Shown: positions 56,361-64,000 of the stretch, in pieces | How positions within the stretch are numbered: position 1 is the stretch's first letter | Layout of the letters: every line of letters starts with the position of its first letter | Source of the DNA: Acidimicrobiales bacterium | GTDB taxonomy: Bacteria > Actinomycetota > Acidimicrobiia > Acidimicrobiales > SKKL01 | DNA: 64,000 bases | NCBI GenBank assembly: GCA_034521975.1 | Contig: JAXHLR010000006.1 | Span: 124,001 to 188,000 of the forward strand | Direction: 5' to 3' | Made by a program: the position numbers and the translations under genes | The notes under the pieces: generated by a model | Database searches by the model: none | What the model saw: the letters and a program-made list of their open reading frames with translations, nothing else | Told to the model about the DNA's origin: nothing

Positions 56361-57082
56361 TGGGCCGGCTGAGGCCGTTTCGGGCCCTGACCACCACCCT
56401 GGTGTCGGTGTCGGTGAGCCGGGCGCGCCTGACCGGTCTCGTCGCCCTGGGCGCCCTCGCCGTCGTGGTCGGGTTCGCGATCGGAGCCGCCGGACCGTCC
56501 TCGGCGACCCAGGCCGGCGCCGACCTCGTCAACGCCTACGGGCTCACCATCCTCGCTCCGATCGTGACCCTGGTGATCGCCTCTGCCACCCTCGGCGACT
56601 GCCTCGAGGACAACACGCTGGTGTACCTGTGGCTGCGACCGATCCCCAGGGCGCTGATCGTCGCCTCAGCGGGCGCGGCCGCACTCCTGACCGCAGGACC
56701 CACCGTGGTGGTGTCGCTGGTGATCGCCGCCGCGCTCACCGGTGGTGGGGGCACTCTGGTGGCCGCCACCGCGCTGGCCGCGATCCTGGCGGTGGTCGGC
56801 TACCTCGGGCTGTTCGTCCTGCTCGGACTGCTCACCAAGCGCCCGCTCGCCTGGGGCGTGCTCTACATCCTGATCTGGGAAGGGTTCATCGCCAGGGCCG
56901 GCACCTCGTCCAGTCAGCTCTCGATCCAGTACTACGCCAGGTCGGTGCTGGCCGAGATGGCCGAGGTGAGCCTGCGGCTCGGCGACGCCTCGATCGGTGT
57001 CGCGGTGGTCGTCCCGGTGGCGGCGATGGTGGTCGGCCTTGCGGCGGCGACGTTTCGGCTCAGGCACCTCAGCGTGGCCTGA
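56360..57082 (+). CDS. ABC-2 transporter permease B
   Basis: 240 residues with about six membrane helices, beginning with LVALGALAVVVGFAIGAAG, and the ASATLGDCLEDNTLVYLWLRP loop. The ATG at 56360 overlaps the stop of ATPase B (TGATG); GTG 56357 is equally placed. Ends ten bases before the convergent gatB. Confidence 0.87.
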   Translation: MGRLRPFRALTTTLVSVSVSRARLTGLVALGALAVVVGFAIGAAGPSSATQAGADLVNAYGLTILAPIVTLVIASATLGDCLEDNTLVYLWLRPIPRALIVASAGAAALLTAGPTVVVSLVIAAALTGGGGTLVAATALAAILAVVGYLGLFVLLGLLTKRPLAWGVLYILIWEGFIARAGTSSSQLSIQYYARSVLAEMAEVSLRLGDASIGVAVVVPVAAMVVGLAAATFRLRHLSVA

Positions 57083-57092
57083 ACCACGAGGG

Positions 57093-58517
57093 TCAGCTGC
57101 CGGCCCGTTCACGCAGCAGTGAGGTCACCACCTTGCCGTCGGCCTGTCCCTTGGTGGCCTTCATGACCGCGCCGACGAAGAACCCGGCGACCTTCTGGTT
57201 GCCGTCGCAGTAGCTCGCCCACTCGTCGGGGTGTTCGGCGATCAGCCCGTCGACGACCGACGCCAGCTCGCCGGTGTCCATGGCCTCGAACCCGTGCTCG
57301 GACGCGAGCTCCTCGGGGCCGCGTCCGGTTTCGACCATGTCGGCGAGCACCGTCTTGGCCTGGGTGGCGGTGAGCTCACCGCCGGTCTCCATGGCGATGA
57401 GGCGGGCGAAGGCCCGGGGGTCGAGGCGGTCGGCGCCGTCGACGGCGAGGTTGTTGTCGATGTGGGTGAGCACGCGGTCGGGAGCGGCGCCGGCTTCGAT
57501 CGCCGCGAGGGCGAGGGGGTCGAGGTCGCGTTCGACGGTCATGGCCGCGGCCGACGGTTCGACCCCTGCTGCTTCGGCCACGGCCCGTCGACGGTCGGCG
57601 GGCAGCGGCGGGAGCGCCTCGTCGATGGCCCGGACATCGTCGTCGCTGGGCTCGAGCGGTACCAGGTCGGGTTCGGCGAAGTAGCGGTAGTCCTCGGCCT
57701 CCTCCTTGGAGCGCAACGTGTGGGTCCGACCGTCGGCCTCGTCCCAGTGGCGGGTCTGTTGGATCACCCGCTCGCCGGCTTCGAGCAGATCGACCTGTCG
57801 GAGGGCCTCGTAGTCGATGGCTCGGCCAAGCGACCGCAGGGAGTTGAGGTTCTTGATCTCGCACCGGGTGCCGAAAGGGTCGCCCGGGCGGTTGACCGAC
57901 ACGTTGGCGTCGACCCGCATCGAGCCCTCCTCCATCCTGGCGTCGGACACGTCGATGGCGAGGATGATCGCCCGCAGTTCGGCGACGTACTGGCGCGCCT
58001 GCTCGGCGGTGCGCAGGTCGGGCTTGCCGACGATCTCGATGAGCGGGACGCCCGCCCGGTTGTAGTCCACCAGGGAGTACCCGGCCTCGTGGATGCGACC
58101 GCCTCCTCCGACGTGGGTGCTCTTGCCGGTGTCCTCTTCGATGTGGGCCCGCTCGATCCCGACCCGGGTGCCGTCGGGCAGCTCGAGCCAGCCTTCGACG
58201 TTGGTGGGCAGGTCGTACTGCGACACCTGGTAGTCCTTGGGCATGTCGGGATAGAAGTAGTTCTTGCGGGCGAACACCGACCGGCGGACCTCGCAGTGCA
58301 GGGCACGACCGAGGCGCATCGCGTAGGTGACCGCAGACCCGTTGACCACCGGCAGCGAACCGGGCAGGCCGAGACACACCGGGCAGACGTTGGTGTTGGG
58401 CTCGGAACCGAACTGGTTGGGGCATCCGCAGAACAGCTTGGTGGCGGTGGAGAGCTCGCAGTGGACCTCGAGGCCGACGACCATCTCCCATCCCTCGGGC
58501 AGCACGGTGTCGCTCAC
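57093..58517 (-). CDS. gatB: Asp/Glu-tRNA amidotransferase subunit B
   Basis: 474 residues. GatB binds the mischarged tRNA and activates Glu-tRNA-Gln or Asp-tRNA-Asn with ATP. It has [49 protein letters not shown] and the C-terminal YqeY-like helical domain. Normal length. It overlaps gatA by four bases. Confidence 0.96.
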   Translation of the reverse strand: MSDTVLPEGWEMVVGLEVHCELSTATKLFCGCPNQFGSEPNTNVCPVCLGLPGSLPVVNGSAVTYAMRLGRALHCEVRRSVFARKNYFYPDMPKDYQVSQYDLPTNVEGWLELPDGTRVGIERAHIEEDTGKSTHVGGGGRIHEAGYSLVDYNRAGVPLIEIVGKPDLRTAEQARQYVAELRAIILAIDVSDARMEEGSMRVDANVSVNRPGDPFGTRCEIKNLNSLRSLGRAIDYEALRQVDLLEAGERVIQQTRHWDEADGRTHTLRSKEEAEDYRYFAEPDLVPLEPSDDDVRAIDEALPPLPADRRRAVAEAAGVEPSAAAMTVERDLDPLALAAIEAGAAPDRVLTHIDNNLAVDGADRLDPRAFARLIAMETGGELTATQAKTVLADMVETGRGPEELASEHGFEAMDTGELASVVDGLIAEHPDEWASYCDGNQKVAGFFVGAVMKATKGQADGKVVTSLLRERAGS

Positions 58518-59950
58518 GACGTCACCTCCTCGCGCACGGCGGCGGCTTCGAGCACCGCCGCGGTCCGGAACATGTCGATCTCGCCGAGGGACGGTGCCAA
58601 CACCTGGACCCCGACCGGCAGGCCGTCGTCACCGGTACCGAAGGGGACCGACATGGCGGGGTCGCCGGAGAGGTTGGACGGGATCGTGCACACGTCGTTG
58701 AGATACATGGTGAGCGGGTCGGCGGTCTTGTCGCCGAGGGGGAAGGCAGTGGTGGGCGAGGTGGGCGACAACAGGACGTCGAAGCGCTGGTAGGCAGCGG
58801 TGAAGTCGCGGATGATCAGCGTGCGCACCTTCTGGGCCTTGCCGTAGTAGGCGTCGTAGTAGCCGGCGGACAGGGCGTAGGTGCCGAGCATGATCCGCCG
58901 CTTGACCTCGTCGCCGAACCCCGCGGTGCGGGTGGCCAGGTTCATCTCCGGGGTCGTGGCCGCGTCGACGCGGAGGCCATAGCGCACACCGTCGTAGCGG
59001 GCCAGGTTGCTCGACGCCTCGGCGGGGGCGATCAGGTAGTACGCCGACAGGCCGTAGACCGCAGCGGGGACCGACGCCTCGGCGACCTCGGCCCCGGCGG
59101 CGGCCAGGACCTCGGCCGCCTCGTTCACCCTGCGGGCCACATCGGGGGCGATGCCCTCACCGGAGAGCTCGGTCACGACGCCCACCCGCAGACCGGCGAC
59201 ACCGTCGGTGAGGTGACGGCGGACCGGTGGTACCGCTCGGGGGATCGAGGTGGAGTCGGCGGGATCGTGACCGCCGATGACCTCGAGGACCATCGCCGCG
59301 TCGTCGACGGTGGTGGCGAACGGACCGATCTGGTCGAGCGACGAGGCGAAGGCGATCAGCCCGTAGCGCGACACCAGCCCGTAGGTCGGCTTCACCCCGA
59401 CCACGCCGCACAACGCCGCCGGCTGGCGGATCGAACCTCCGGTGTCGGACCCGAGGGCCAGCGGCGAGAACCCGGCCGCGACCGCGGCCGCCGAACCGCC
59501 GCTTGAGCCCCCGGGGACCCGGGAGGTGTCGTGGGGATTGCGGGTGGGGCCGAAGGCCGAGTTCTCGGTGGAGCTGCCCATGGCGAACTCGTCGAGGTTG
59601 GTCTTGCCGACCATCACCGCCCCCGCGTCGGCGAGGCGCTGCACCACGGTGGCGTCATAGGGCGGCCGCCACCCGTCGAGGATGCGCGACGAGCAGGTGG
59701 TGGCGACACCCCGGGTGCAGAGGTTGTCCTTGAGGGCGATGGGCACGCCGGCGAGGGGGCCGGGGTCCTCCCCCGCCTCCACCCGCTGGTCGATCGCGGC
59801 CGCGACCGAACGGGCGGCCTCGGCGGTGACCAGGTTGAAGGCGTGTATCTGGTCCTCACGAGCCTCGATGGCGGCGAGGTGCTCGTCGACGACGGCGAGC
59901 GCGCTGCGCTCGCCCGACCGGACCGCGGCAGACAGCGACGCGGCGGTCAT
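58514..59950 (-). CDS. gatA: Asp/Glu-tRNA amidotransferase subunit A
   Basis: 478-residue amidase-signature enzyme that frees ammonia from glutamine. The catalytic Lys-cisSer-Ser set is visible: VPIALKDN, then [14 protein letters not shown] and [15 protein letters not shown]. It overlaps gatC and gatB by four bases each. Confidence 0.96.
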   Translation of the reverse strand: MTAASLSAAVRSGERSALAVVDEHLAAIEAREDQIHAFNLVTAEAARSVAAAIDQRVEAGEDPGPLAGVPIALKDNLCTRGVATTCSSRILDGWRPPYDATVVQRLADAGAVMVGKTNLDEFAMGSSTENSAFGPTRNPHDTSRVPGGSSGGSAAAVAAGFSPLALGSDTGGSIRQPAALCGVVGVKPTYGLVSRYGLIAFASSLDQIGPFATTVDDAAMVLEVIGGHDPADSTSIPRAVPPVRRHLTDGVAGLRVGVVTELSGEGIAPDVARRVNEAAEVLAAAGAEVAEASVPAAVYGLSAYYLIAPAEASSNLARYDGVRYGLRVDAATTPEMNLATRTAGFGDEVKRRIMLGTYALSAGYYDAYYGKAQKVRTLIIRDFTAAYQRFDVLLSPTSPTTAFPLGDKTADPLTMYLNDVCTIPSNLSGDPAMSVPFGTGDDGLPVGVQVLAPSLGEIDMFRTAAVLEAAAVREEVTS

Positions 59951-60249
59951 GGTGTCTCCCCCAGCACGGGCGGCACCCGGAACATGGCGTCCTCGGCCGA
60001 GGGGGCCTCGGTGAGCACCTCGTCGCGGTCGAGGGTCGGGCGCACCTCGTCGGGCCGGAACACGTTCGCCAGCGGATAGGGATGAGCGGTGGGCTCGACG
60101 CCGGTGACGTCGAGGGCGCCGACGTCGCGTGCGTGCTCGAGCACCGCGGCGAGCTGTTCGGTGAAGTGGTCGAGCTCGTCGTCGGCGAGCTGCAGGCGGG
60201 CGAGATCGGCCACGTGGGCGACCTCGTCCCGGGAGATGGGGGCAGACAT
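59947..60249 (-). CDS. gatC: Asp/Glu-tRNA amidotransferase subunit C
   Basis: 100-residue belt subunit starting [21 protein letters not shown] and ending [11 protein letters not shown], typical of GatC. A TAGGCT -10 box (60258-60263) ends 8 bases before the ATG, so a leaderless mRNA is likely. First gene of gatC-gatA-gatB. Confidence 0.94.
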   Translation of the reverse strand: MSAPISRDEVAHVADLARLQLADDELDHFTEQLAAVLEHARDVGALDVTGVEPTAHPYPLANVFRPDEVRPTLDRDEVLTEAPSAEDAMFRVPPVLGETP

Positions 60250-60344
60250 GGTCCCCGAGCCTACCGGTGGGCCGAGGGACCGCTGTCGTGGCCGTGGCAC
60301 CCCTCGCTGACACCGCGACCGGCGCCCCTCCCTCCAGTCGACGG

Positions 60345-61139
60345 TCAGGTGGAGTGGCGGTCGACGATGCGCTGGGCGCGGGCCAGCACGGGTGCGTCTA
60401 CCAGGGCACCCTCGAACCGGAACGCCCCCTCACCGGGACGGCGACCGGCTTCGGCCAGCACGGCCTCGGCCCAACCCAGCTCGGCGGGTGACCCGAACAC
60501 CGAAGCGGCGACAGCAACCTGGCGCGGGTGGATGCAGAGCTTGGCCCCCATCCCGAGCGCCGCGGCGGACCTGCAGTCGGCTTCGAGACCTGCATCGTCG
60601 TCCATGGCGAGAAAGGGGCCGTCGATGGGCGGCGGCTTGCCGGCAGCCGCCGCCGCGAGTGCGAGCCGGGAGCGTGGCACCAGGAGCAGCGGCTCCGACG
60701 GGTCGACCCCAAGTGCAGCCGAGTAGTCGACCGCTCCGAACGCCAGCAGGTCGACCGCTTCGAGGGTTGCCAACGAGTCGCAACGAAGGATGCCCCGGGG
60801 GGTTTCGACCAGCGCGATCAGCACCTCGATCTGCGGGAGTGCGACGCGGACCCTGTCGACCACGGCTGCCGACTCCACCTTCGGGACCATCACTCCGCGG
60901 AGCTGTGGCAGTTCGGCGAGGACGGCCAGATCGGCCTCGAGGTGCTCGTCGGCGTTGAGCCGGACATGGACCGGCTGATCGGCGAGGTCGTCCACGAGCG
61001 ACCGGCGGGCGGCATCCTTCGCCGACGGGGCCACGGCGTCCTCGAGGTCGACGATGACCGCGTCGGCGCCCGAGTCGAATGCCTTCGGCACACGGTCGAC
61101 CCGTGTGGCAGGAACGAAGAGATAGGTCCTGGGCGTCAT
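60345..61139 (-). CDS. HpcH/CitE-type lyase, probable citramalyl-CoA lyase
   Basis: 264 residues of the CitE/malyl-CoA lyase TIM-barrel family: [39 protein letters not shown] with a metal or substrate residue, [15 protein letters not shown], and [12 protein letters not shown]. Placed last after an Mct-like and a MaoC-like gene with ATGA overlaps, it most likely cleaves (S)-citramalyl-CoA to pyruvate and acetyl-CoA. Malyl- or other beta-hydroxyacyl-CoA substrates are possible. Confidence 0.85.
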   Translation of the reverse strand: MTPRTYLFVPATRVDRVPKAFDSGADAVIVDLEDAVAPSAKDAARRSLVDDLADQPVHVRLNADEHLEADLAVLAELPQLRGVMVPKVESAAVVDRVRVALPQIEVLIALVETPRGILRCDSLATLEAVDLLAFGAVDYSAALGVDPSEPLLLVPRSRLALAAAAAGKPPPIDGPFLAMDDDAGLEADCRSAAALGMGAKLCIHPRQVAVAASVFGSPAELGWAEAVLAEAGRRPGEGAFRFEGALVDAPVLARAQRIVDRHST

Positions 61140-61975
61140 CGCTCGACGGCCGCGGTGGCGCTCATGGTCGTCGTCCCCCGCGGGTCGACCGCGACCAGCT
61201 CGACGGACTCTGCTTCGTTCCGATCGCCGCGGAGCCGGAGGGGGGCGCCGGCGAATGCAGGCGCTTGACCACGGAAGCGGAACCCAGCCAGGTGGTCCCG
61301 CTCGGAACCGAGCAGATCGAGGAGGAGAACCGCTTGCAGCGGCCCATGCACGACCAGACCTGGGTAGCCCTCGACGCCGGTTGCGTAGGCGAGGTCGTAG
61401 TGAATCCGGTGGGCGTTGTAGGTGAGCGCGGAGAACCGGAAGAGCATCCGGGAATCTGGAACGACCGTTCGTTCGAGGTCGGCCGACGCAATGGGCTCGC
61501 GATCGTCGGTGCCCGACGCATCAGCCTGCGGCCGCGAAGGACTCGAGCTGGTCGAGGCCGGACGGTAGACGAGGTCCTGCTCTTCGACGACGCCGAGCTG
61601 GCCCTCCGATGAGATCTCGTGCCGGACGGTCACAAAGATCAGCCGACCGCTGCGCCCCTCCTTCTCGACCGGGTCGGAATAGGTCGTCGTACGAGTCAAC
61701 GGCGAACCGACCGCGAGCGGTGAGCGGAACTCGACCCGCCCGCCTGCGAACATCCGTCGATAGGTACCGTCGGTGGGCGCGGCGGGCATCGGGACATGTC
61801 CGTCTTCCTGCAACCCAGACTGCCGCGACTCCGGGAGGAACGCGAGCCAGTGCCACAGCGGAGGGAGCGGATCGCCCGGTCCCGGTGGTGGACCCTCGGC
61901 CTCGATCAGGTCGTGCAACGCCCGGACCGATCGAGGGTTGACCTCGTCGTGGGCAGTGAGGGGTTCGCGCGTCAT
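61136..61975 (-). CDS. meh: MaoC-type hydratase, probable mesaconyl-C4-CoA hydratase
   Basis: 279 residues with two hot-dog modules. The C-terminal one has the hydratase motif FSALTYNAHRIHYDLAYAT followed by YPGLVVHGPLQAVLLLDLL; the N-terminal one has PLPPLWHWLAFLPE. The length and gene order match Chloroflexus Meh, which hydrates 3-methylfumaryl-CoA (mesaconyl-C4-CoA) to citramalyl-CoA. It overlaps both neighbours by four bases. Confidence 0.82.
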   Translation of the reverse strand: MTREPLTAHDEVNPRSVRALHDLIEAEGPPPGPGDPLPPLWHWLAFLPESRQSGLQEDGHVPMPAAPTDGTYRRMFAGGRVEFRSPLAVGSPLTRTTTYSDPVEKEGRSGRLIFVTVRHEISSEGQLGVVEEQDLVYRPASTSSSPSRPQADASGTDDREPIASADLERTVVPDSRMLFRFSALTYNAHRIHYDLAYATGVEGYPGLVVHGPLQAVLLLDLLGSERDHLAGFRFRGQAPAFAGAPLRLRGDRNEAESVELVAVDPRGTTTMSATAAVER

Positions 61976-63216
61976 CCCGATCTCGTCGCCTGGTCCGATC
62001 CACCGATGAGTCCGGAGGCACGCAACTGCTCGAGCCGTTCGGGGCCGAGACCCAGCAGCTCGGTGAGCACCTCATCGGTGTGCTCGCCGAGGAGGGGCGC
62101 CAGACGGACCTCGGGTGGGTTGTCGGCCGACCGCAGCACCGAGCCGGGCGCCGGGTATGTTCCGATGCCGGGCTGGTCGACCGACGCGAAGATCTGACTC
62201 TGGGCGAGCAGAGAGTCGTCATCGATCACCAGTTGCTCGACCGTGCGGTACGAACCCCACAGGACCCCGCTCGCGTCCAACTCCTTGGCCACCAAGTCAT
62301 AGGGACGACTCGAGAACCAGGGGCGAAGCAGCGCGGCAAGGACCTCACGGTGGCGGTACCGCTCCTCCTCTCGACTCAGATCGGCCTCGAGCGACGTCTC
62401 GAGCGCCGCGACGACCTGCTCGAGGCGAGTGACCTCCAGGAGGTGCTTCCATTGACGTGGGGTGAGCGCCACCACCATCACCCGCTCGCCGTCGGCCGTG
62501 GCGAAGTCGCAGCCGAAGCTGCCGTAGAGGTAGTTGCCTTCACGCAGGCGGCTCCTGCCGTTGATCGCCACGTCACCGACGAACCCCAGGTGAGCCATCG
62601 TCGCCACCGCCACATCGGCCAAGGCGACGGTGATCGACTGCCCCTCGCCGGTGATCGTGCGATGACGCTCTGCCGCGAGCACCGCCATCGCCGCGTGGAC
62701 ACCGGTGAGGAGGTCCCAGGCAGGCAGAACGTGGTTGACCGGTTGATTGAGCGTCTCGGGTCCGGTGATGAGGGGGAGCCCCACACCCGAGTTGATGGTG
62801 TAGTCGACCGCTGGTCCGCCGCTGCTGAGCCCCTCGATCTGGACATGGATGAGGTCCTCACGCTCGGCCCGAAGCGCCTCGTAGCCGAGCCACTCCTGTC
62901 CAACCGCGTTGGTGAGCAGGATCCCACCAGCGGGCGCCTGTGCGCGCAGGAGGTCGGTCACAAGCTCGCGCCCCTCATCGGAGCGCAGGTCGATCTCGAT
63001 CGAGCGCTTGGCTCGGTTGAGCCCTGCCCAGTAGATGCTCACACCGCTCGGAGCGAGGGGAAGCCGGCCCACGTCGGTCGCTCCTCCGACCGGGTCCACC
63101 CGCACCACCTCGGCACCGAGCTGGGCGAGCGCCATGGCACCTGACGGCCCGGCGACATAGGTCGAGACCTCGATCACCCGGAGGCCTTCGAGCGGTTGCC
63201 AGGCACCTGCGGTCAA
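61972..63216 (-). CDS. mct: CaiB/BaiF-type CoA transferase, probable mesaconyl-CoA C1:C4 isomerase
   Basis: About 414 residues of the class III CoA-transferase family. It closely resembles Chloroflexus Mct as I recall it: LRVIEVSTYVAGPSGAMALAQLGAEV, IYWAGLNRAKRSIEIDLRS, VDYTINSGVGLPLITGP, NHVLPAWDLLTG with nucleophile Asp168, GNYLYGSFGCDF and SYRTVEQL. Mct moves CoA from C1 to C4 within mesaconyl-CoA. I chose TTG 63216, with GGAG 7 bases upstream; the frame is open to 63282. First gene of the operon, divergent to a MarR regulator. Confidence 0.87.
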   Translation of the reverse strand: MTAGAWQPLEGLRVIEVSTYVAGPSGAMALAQLGAEVVRVDPVGGATDVGRLPLAPSGVSIYWAGLNRAKRSIEIDLRSDEGRELVTDLLRAQAPAGGILLTNAVGQEWLGYEALRAEREDLIHVQIEGLSSGGPAVDYTINSGVGLPLITGPETLNQPVNHVLPAWDLLTGVHAAMAVLAAERHRTITGEGQSITVALADVAVATMAHLGFVGDVAINGRSRLREGNYLYGSFGCDFATADGERVMVVALTPRQWKHLLEVTRLEQVVAALETSLEADLSREEERYRHREVLAALLRPWFSSRPYDLVAKELDASGVLWGSYRTVEQLVIDDDSLLAQSQIFASVDQPGIGTYPAPGSVLRSADNPPEVRLAPLLGEHTDEVLTELLGLGPERLEQLRASGLIGGSDQATRSG

Positions 63217-63308
63217 CGGTTCACTCCGATGTCTCTCGGCTGGATGTGCATGCCCGGACTGTAGATGAGCGCTCACATACATGTCGAGGTCCAGGAGGGT
63301 GTAGCGTC

Positions 63309-63836
63309 GTGCCCACCATGGGGAGGGCCTACCGTCGCACTGTCGGACACGACCGGGACGCGACCTTCGATCCCCTTGCCGAGGCCAATCGGCAGTTCCT
63401 CGCTCATGATCTGGACCGACCGCGTTCGATGCACGCCGCGGTCTCGCTCATCCACGCCCACCAGGTCGTGAGCACCCGGATCGAACGCACGCTTCGGCCC
63501 CTGGGGCTGACCTTCGCCCGCTACGAGGTGCTCATGCTGCTCTCGTTCTCTCGCTCCGGCTCCCTGCCCATCACCAAGGTCGGCGAGCGGCTCCTGGTCC
63601 ACCCCACCGGCGCCACCAAGCTGGTCGACAAGCTCGAGGCCCAGGACTTGGTGTGCCGCAAGCCCAATCCGCAAGACCGCCGCGGCACCTTGGCCGAGAT
63701 CACTCCGGCCGGGCGTCGACTCGGCCAGCGCGCCTCATCACTGCTCGGCGAGATCGGCTTCGGCGTCGACCTGCCCGACCCAGACCTCGAGACACTGATC
63801 GAACTGCTCCGGACCGTCCGATCGATGGAAGCCTGA
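63309..63836 (+). CDS. MarR-family regulator
   Basis: About 175 residues. Winged helix-turn-helix: LTFARYEVLMLLSFSRSGSLPITKVGERLLVHPTGATKLVDKLEAQDLVCRK with the wing NPQDRRGTLAEITPAGR, flanked by dimerisation helices. GTG 63309 follows AGGAGG by 10 bases; ATG 63318 is the alternative. Its divergent position makes it the likely regulator of the mct-meh-lyase operon; the ligand is unknown, perhaps a CoA ester or dicarboxylate. Confidence 0.87.
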   Translation: MPTMGRAYRRTVGHDRDATFDPLAEANRQFLAHDLDRPRSMHAAVSLIHAHQVVSTRIERTLRPLGLTFARYEVLMLLSFSRSGSLPITKVGERLLVHPTGATKLVDKLEAQDLVCRKPNPQDRRGTLAEITPAGRRLGQRASSLLGEIGFGVDLPDPDLETLIELLRTVRSMEA

Positions 63837-63884
63837 CTCGCAAGGCGCGCCCCCTTCGGGCCGGGTCTGCCCTGACCGGCGACG

Positions 63885-64000
63885 CTAGGAGCCGACTCGC
63901 CGGGCGAACTCGACGGCACGCTCGTTGATGAGCTCGCGGTCGTGGTCGAGGGTGGCGACGTGGTAGCTGCGTTCGAGAGCGACACGTTCGACCGGCCCGC
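63885..64000 (-). CDS. Carboxylesterase-like alpha/beta hydrolase (C-terminal end only)
   Basis: The last 38 or so codons of a gene entering from the right edge. It reads LERSYHVATLDHDRELINER, then AVEFARRVGS and a TAG stop. The SYHVATLDHD segment holds the catalytic His of the Est30/YvaK-type carboxylesterase family. The 48 bases between the MarR stop and this gene hold nothing I can support. Confidence 0.7.
   Translation of the reverse strand, partial: GPVERVALERSYHVATLDHDRELINERAVEFARRVGS

Overview
The window is GC-rich, densely packed bacterial chromosome. Many start codons are GTG, many genes overlap by ATGA/GTGA/TGATG, and several genes have a -10 box (TANNNT) only 6-8 bases before the start codon, so their mRNAs are probably leaderless. 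An IclR regulator of the NdgR/LtbR type lies divergent to leuCD, and Gln-tRNA appears to be made through GatCAB. Together these point to an actinomycete; Acidimicrobiia is my best guess but is inference only.

Layout. 1-5.2 kb: sufB-sufC (Fe-S assembly), tRNA-Glu and tRNA-Gln, a DUF7282-like lipoprotein, a YdcF-type membrane protein and gltX. 5.2-9.4 kb: the leuB-ilvE-cimA operon (citramalate route to isoleucine, plus leucine), which ends in a small unknown gene and is preceded by a leader peptide and attenuator. 9.4-14.1 kb: greA, an alpha/beta hydrolase, a small unknown gene, the ndgR-like regulator and leuCD. 14.1-22.3 kb: a secreted beta-propeller lipoprotein, serA, an S9 peptidase, an aspartate-type aminotransferase and serC.

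22.3-46.8 kb is an accessory catabolic island. It holds an RraA-type aldolase, an acyl-CoA ligase, HyuA/HyuB ATP-dependent hydantoinase/lactamase subunits, a cupin, two VOC proteins, a GntR/FadR-type regulator, a BMP-type binding protein, a three-subunit molybdenum hydroxylase, an EamA exporter, three Rieske oxygenase alpha subunits, an NTF2-like protein, a Nup-type ABC importer, a DUF1989 protein and an asparaginase-like amidase. A shared 13-base near-palindrome (consensus ATTGTCAGACCAA) sits in each of the four main promoter regions of this block and fits the TNGTNNNACNA pattern of FadR-type GntR regulators. I read the block as one regulon for uptake and breakdown of a nitrogen-containing, probably cyclic amide or N-methylated compound; the substrate is unknown. 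Six island genes (hyuA, hyuB, VOC1, gntR, coxL, DUF1989), and probably the 3' end of metY beside the island, carry small indels that shift frame. Most sit in homopolymers or CG repeats, so sequencing error is as likely as decay.

46.7-53.6 kb: metY, ilvC, ilvN, ilvB and ilvD, with a second leader-peptide attenuator in front of ilvB. 53.6-57.1 kb: a four-gene ABC-2 transporter operon. 57.1-60.2 kb: gatC-gatA-gatB. 60.3-63.8 kb: a three-gene module that fits mesaconyl-CoA isomerase (Mct), mesaconyl-C4-CoA hydratase (Meh) and citramalyl-CoA lyase, giving pyruvate and acetyl-CoA from mesaconyl-CoA, with a divergent MarR regulator. The window ends in the 3' end of a carboxylesterase-like gene.
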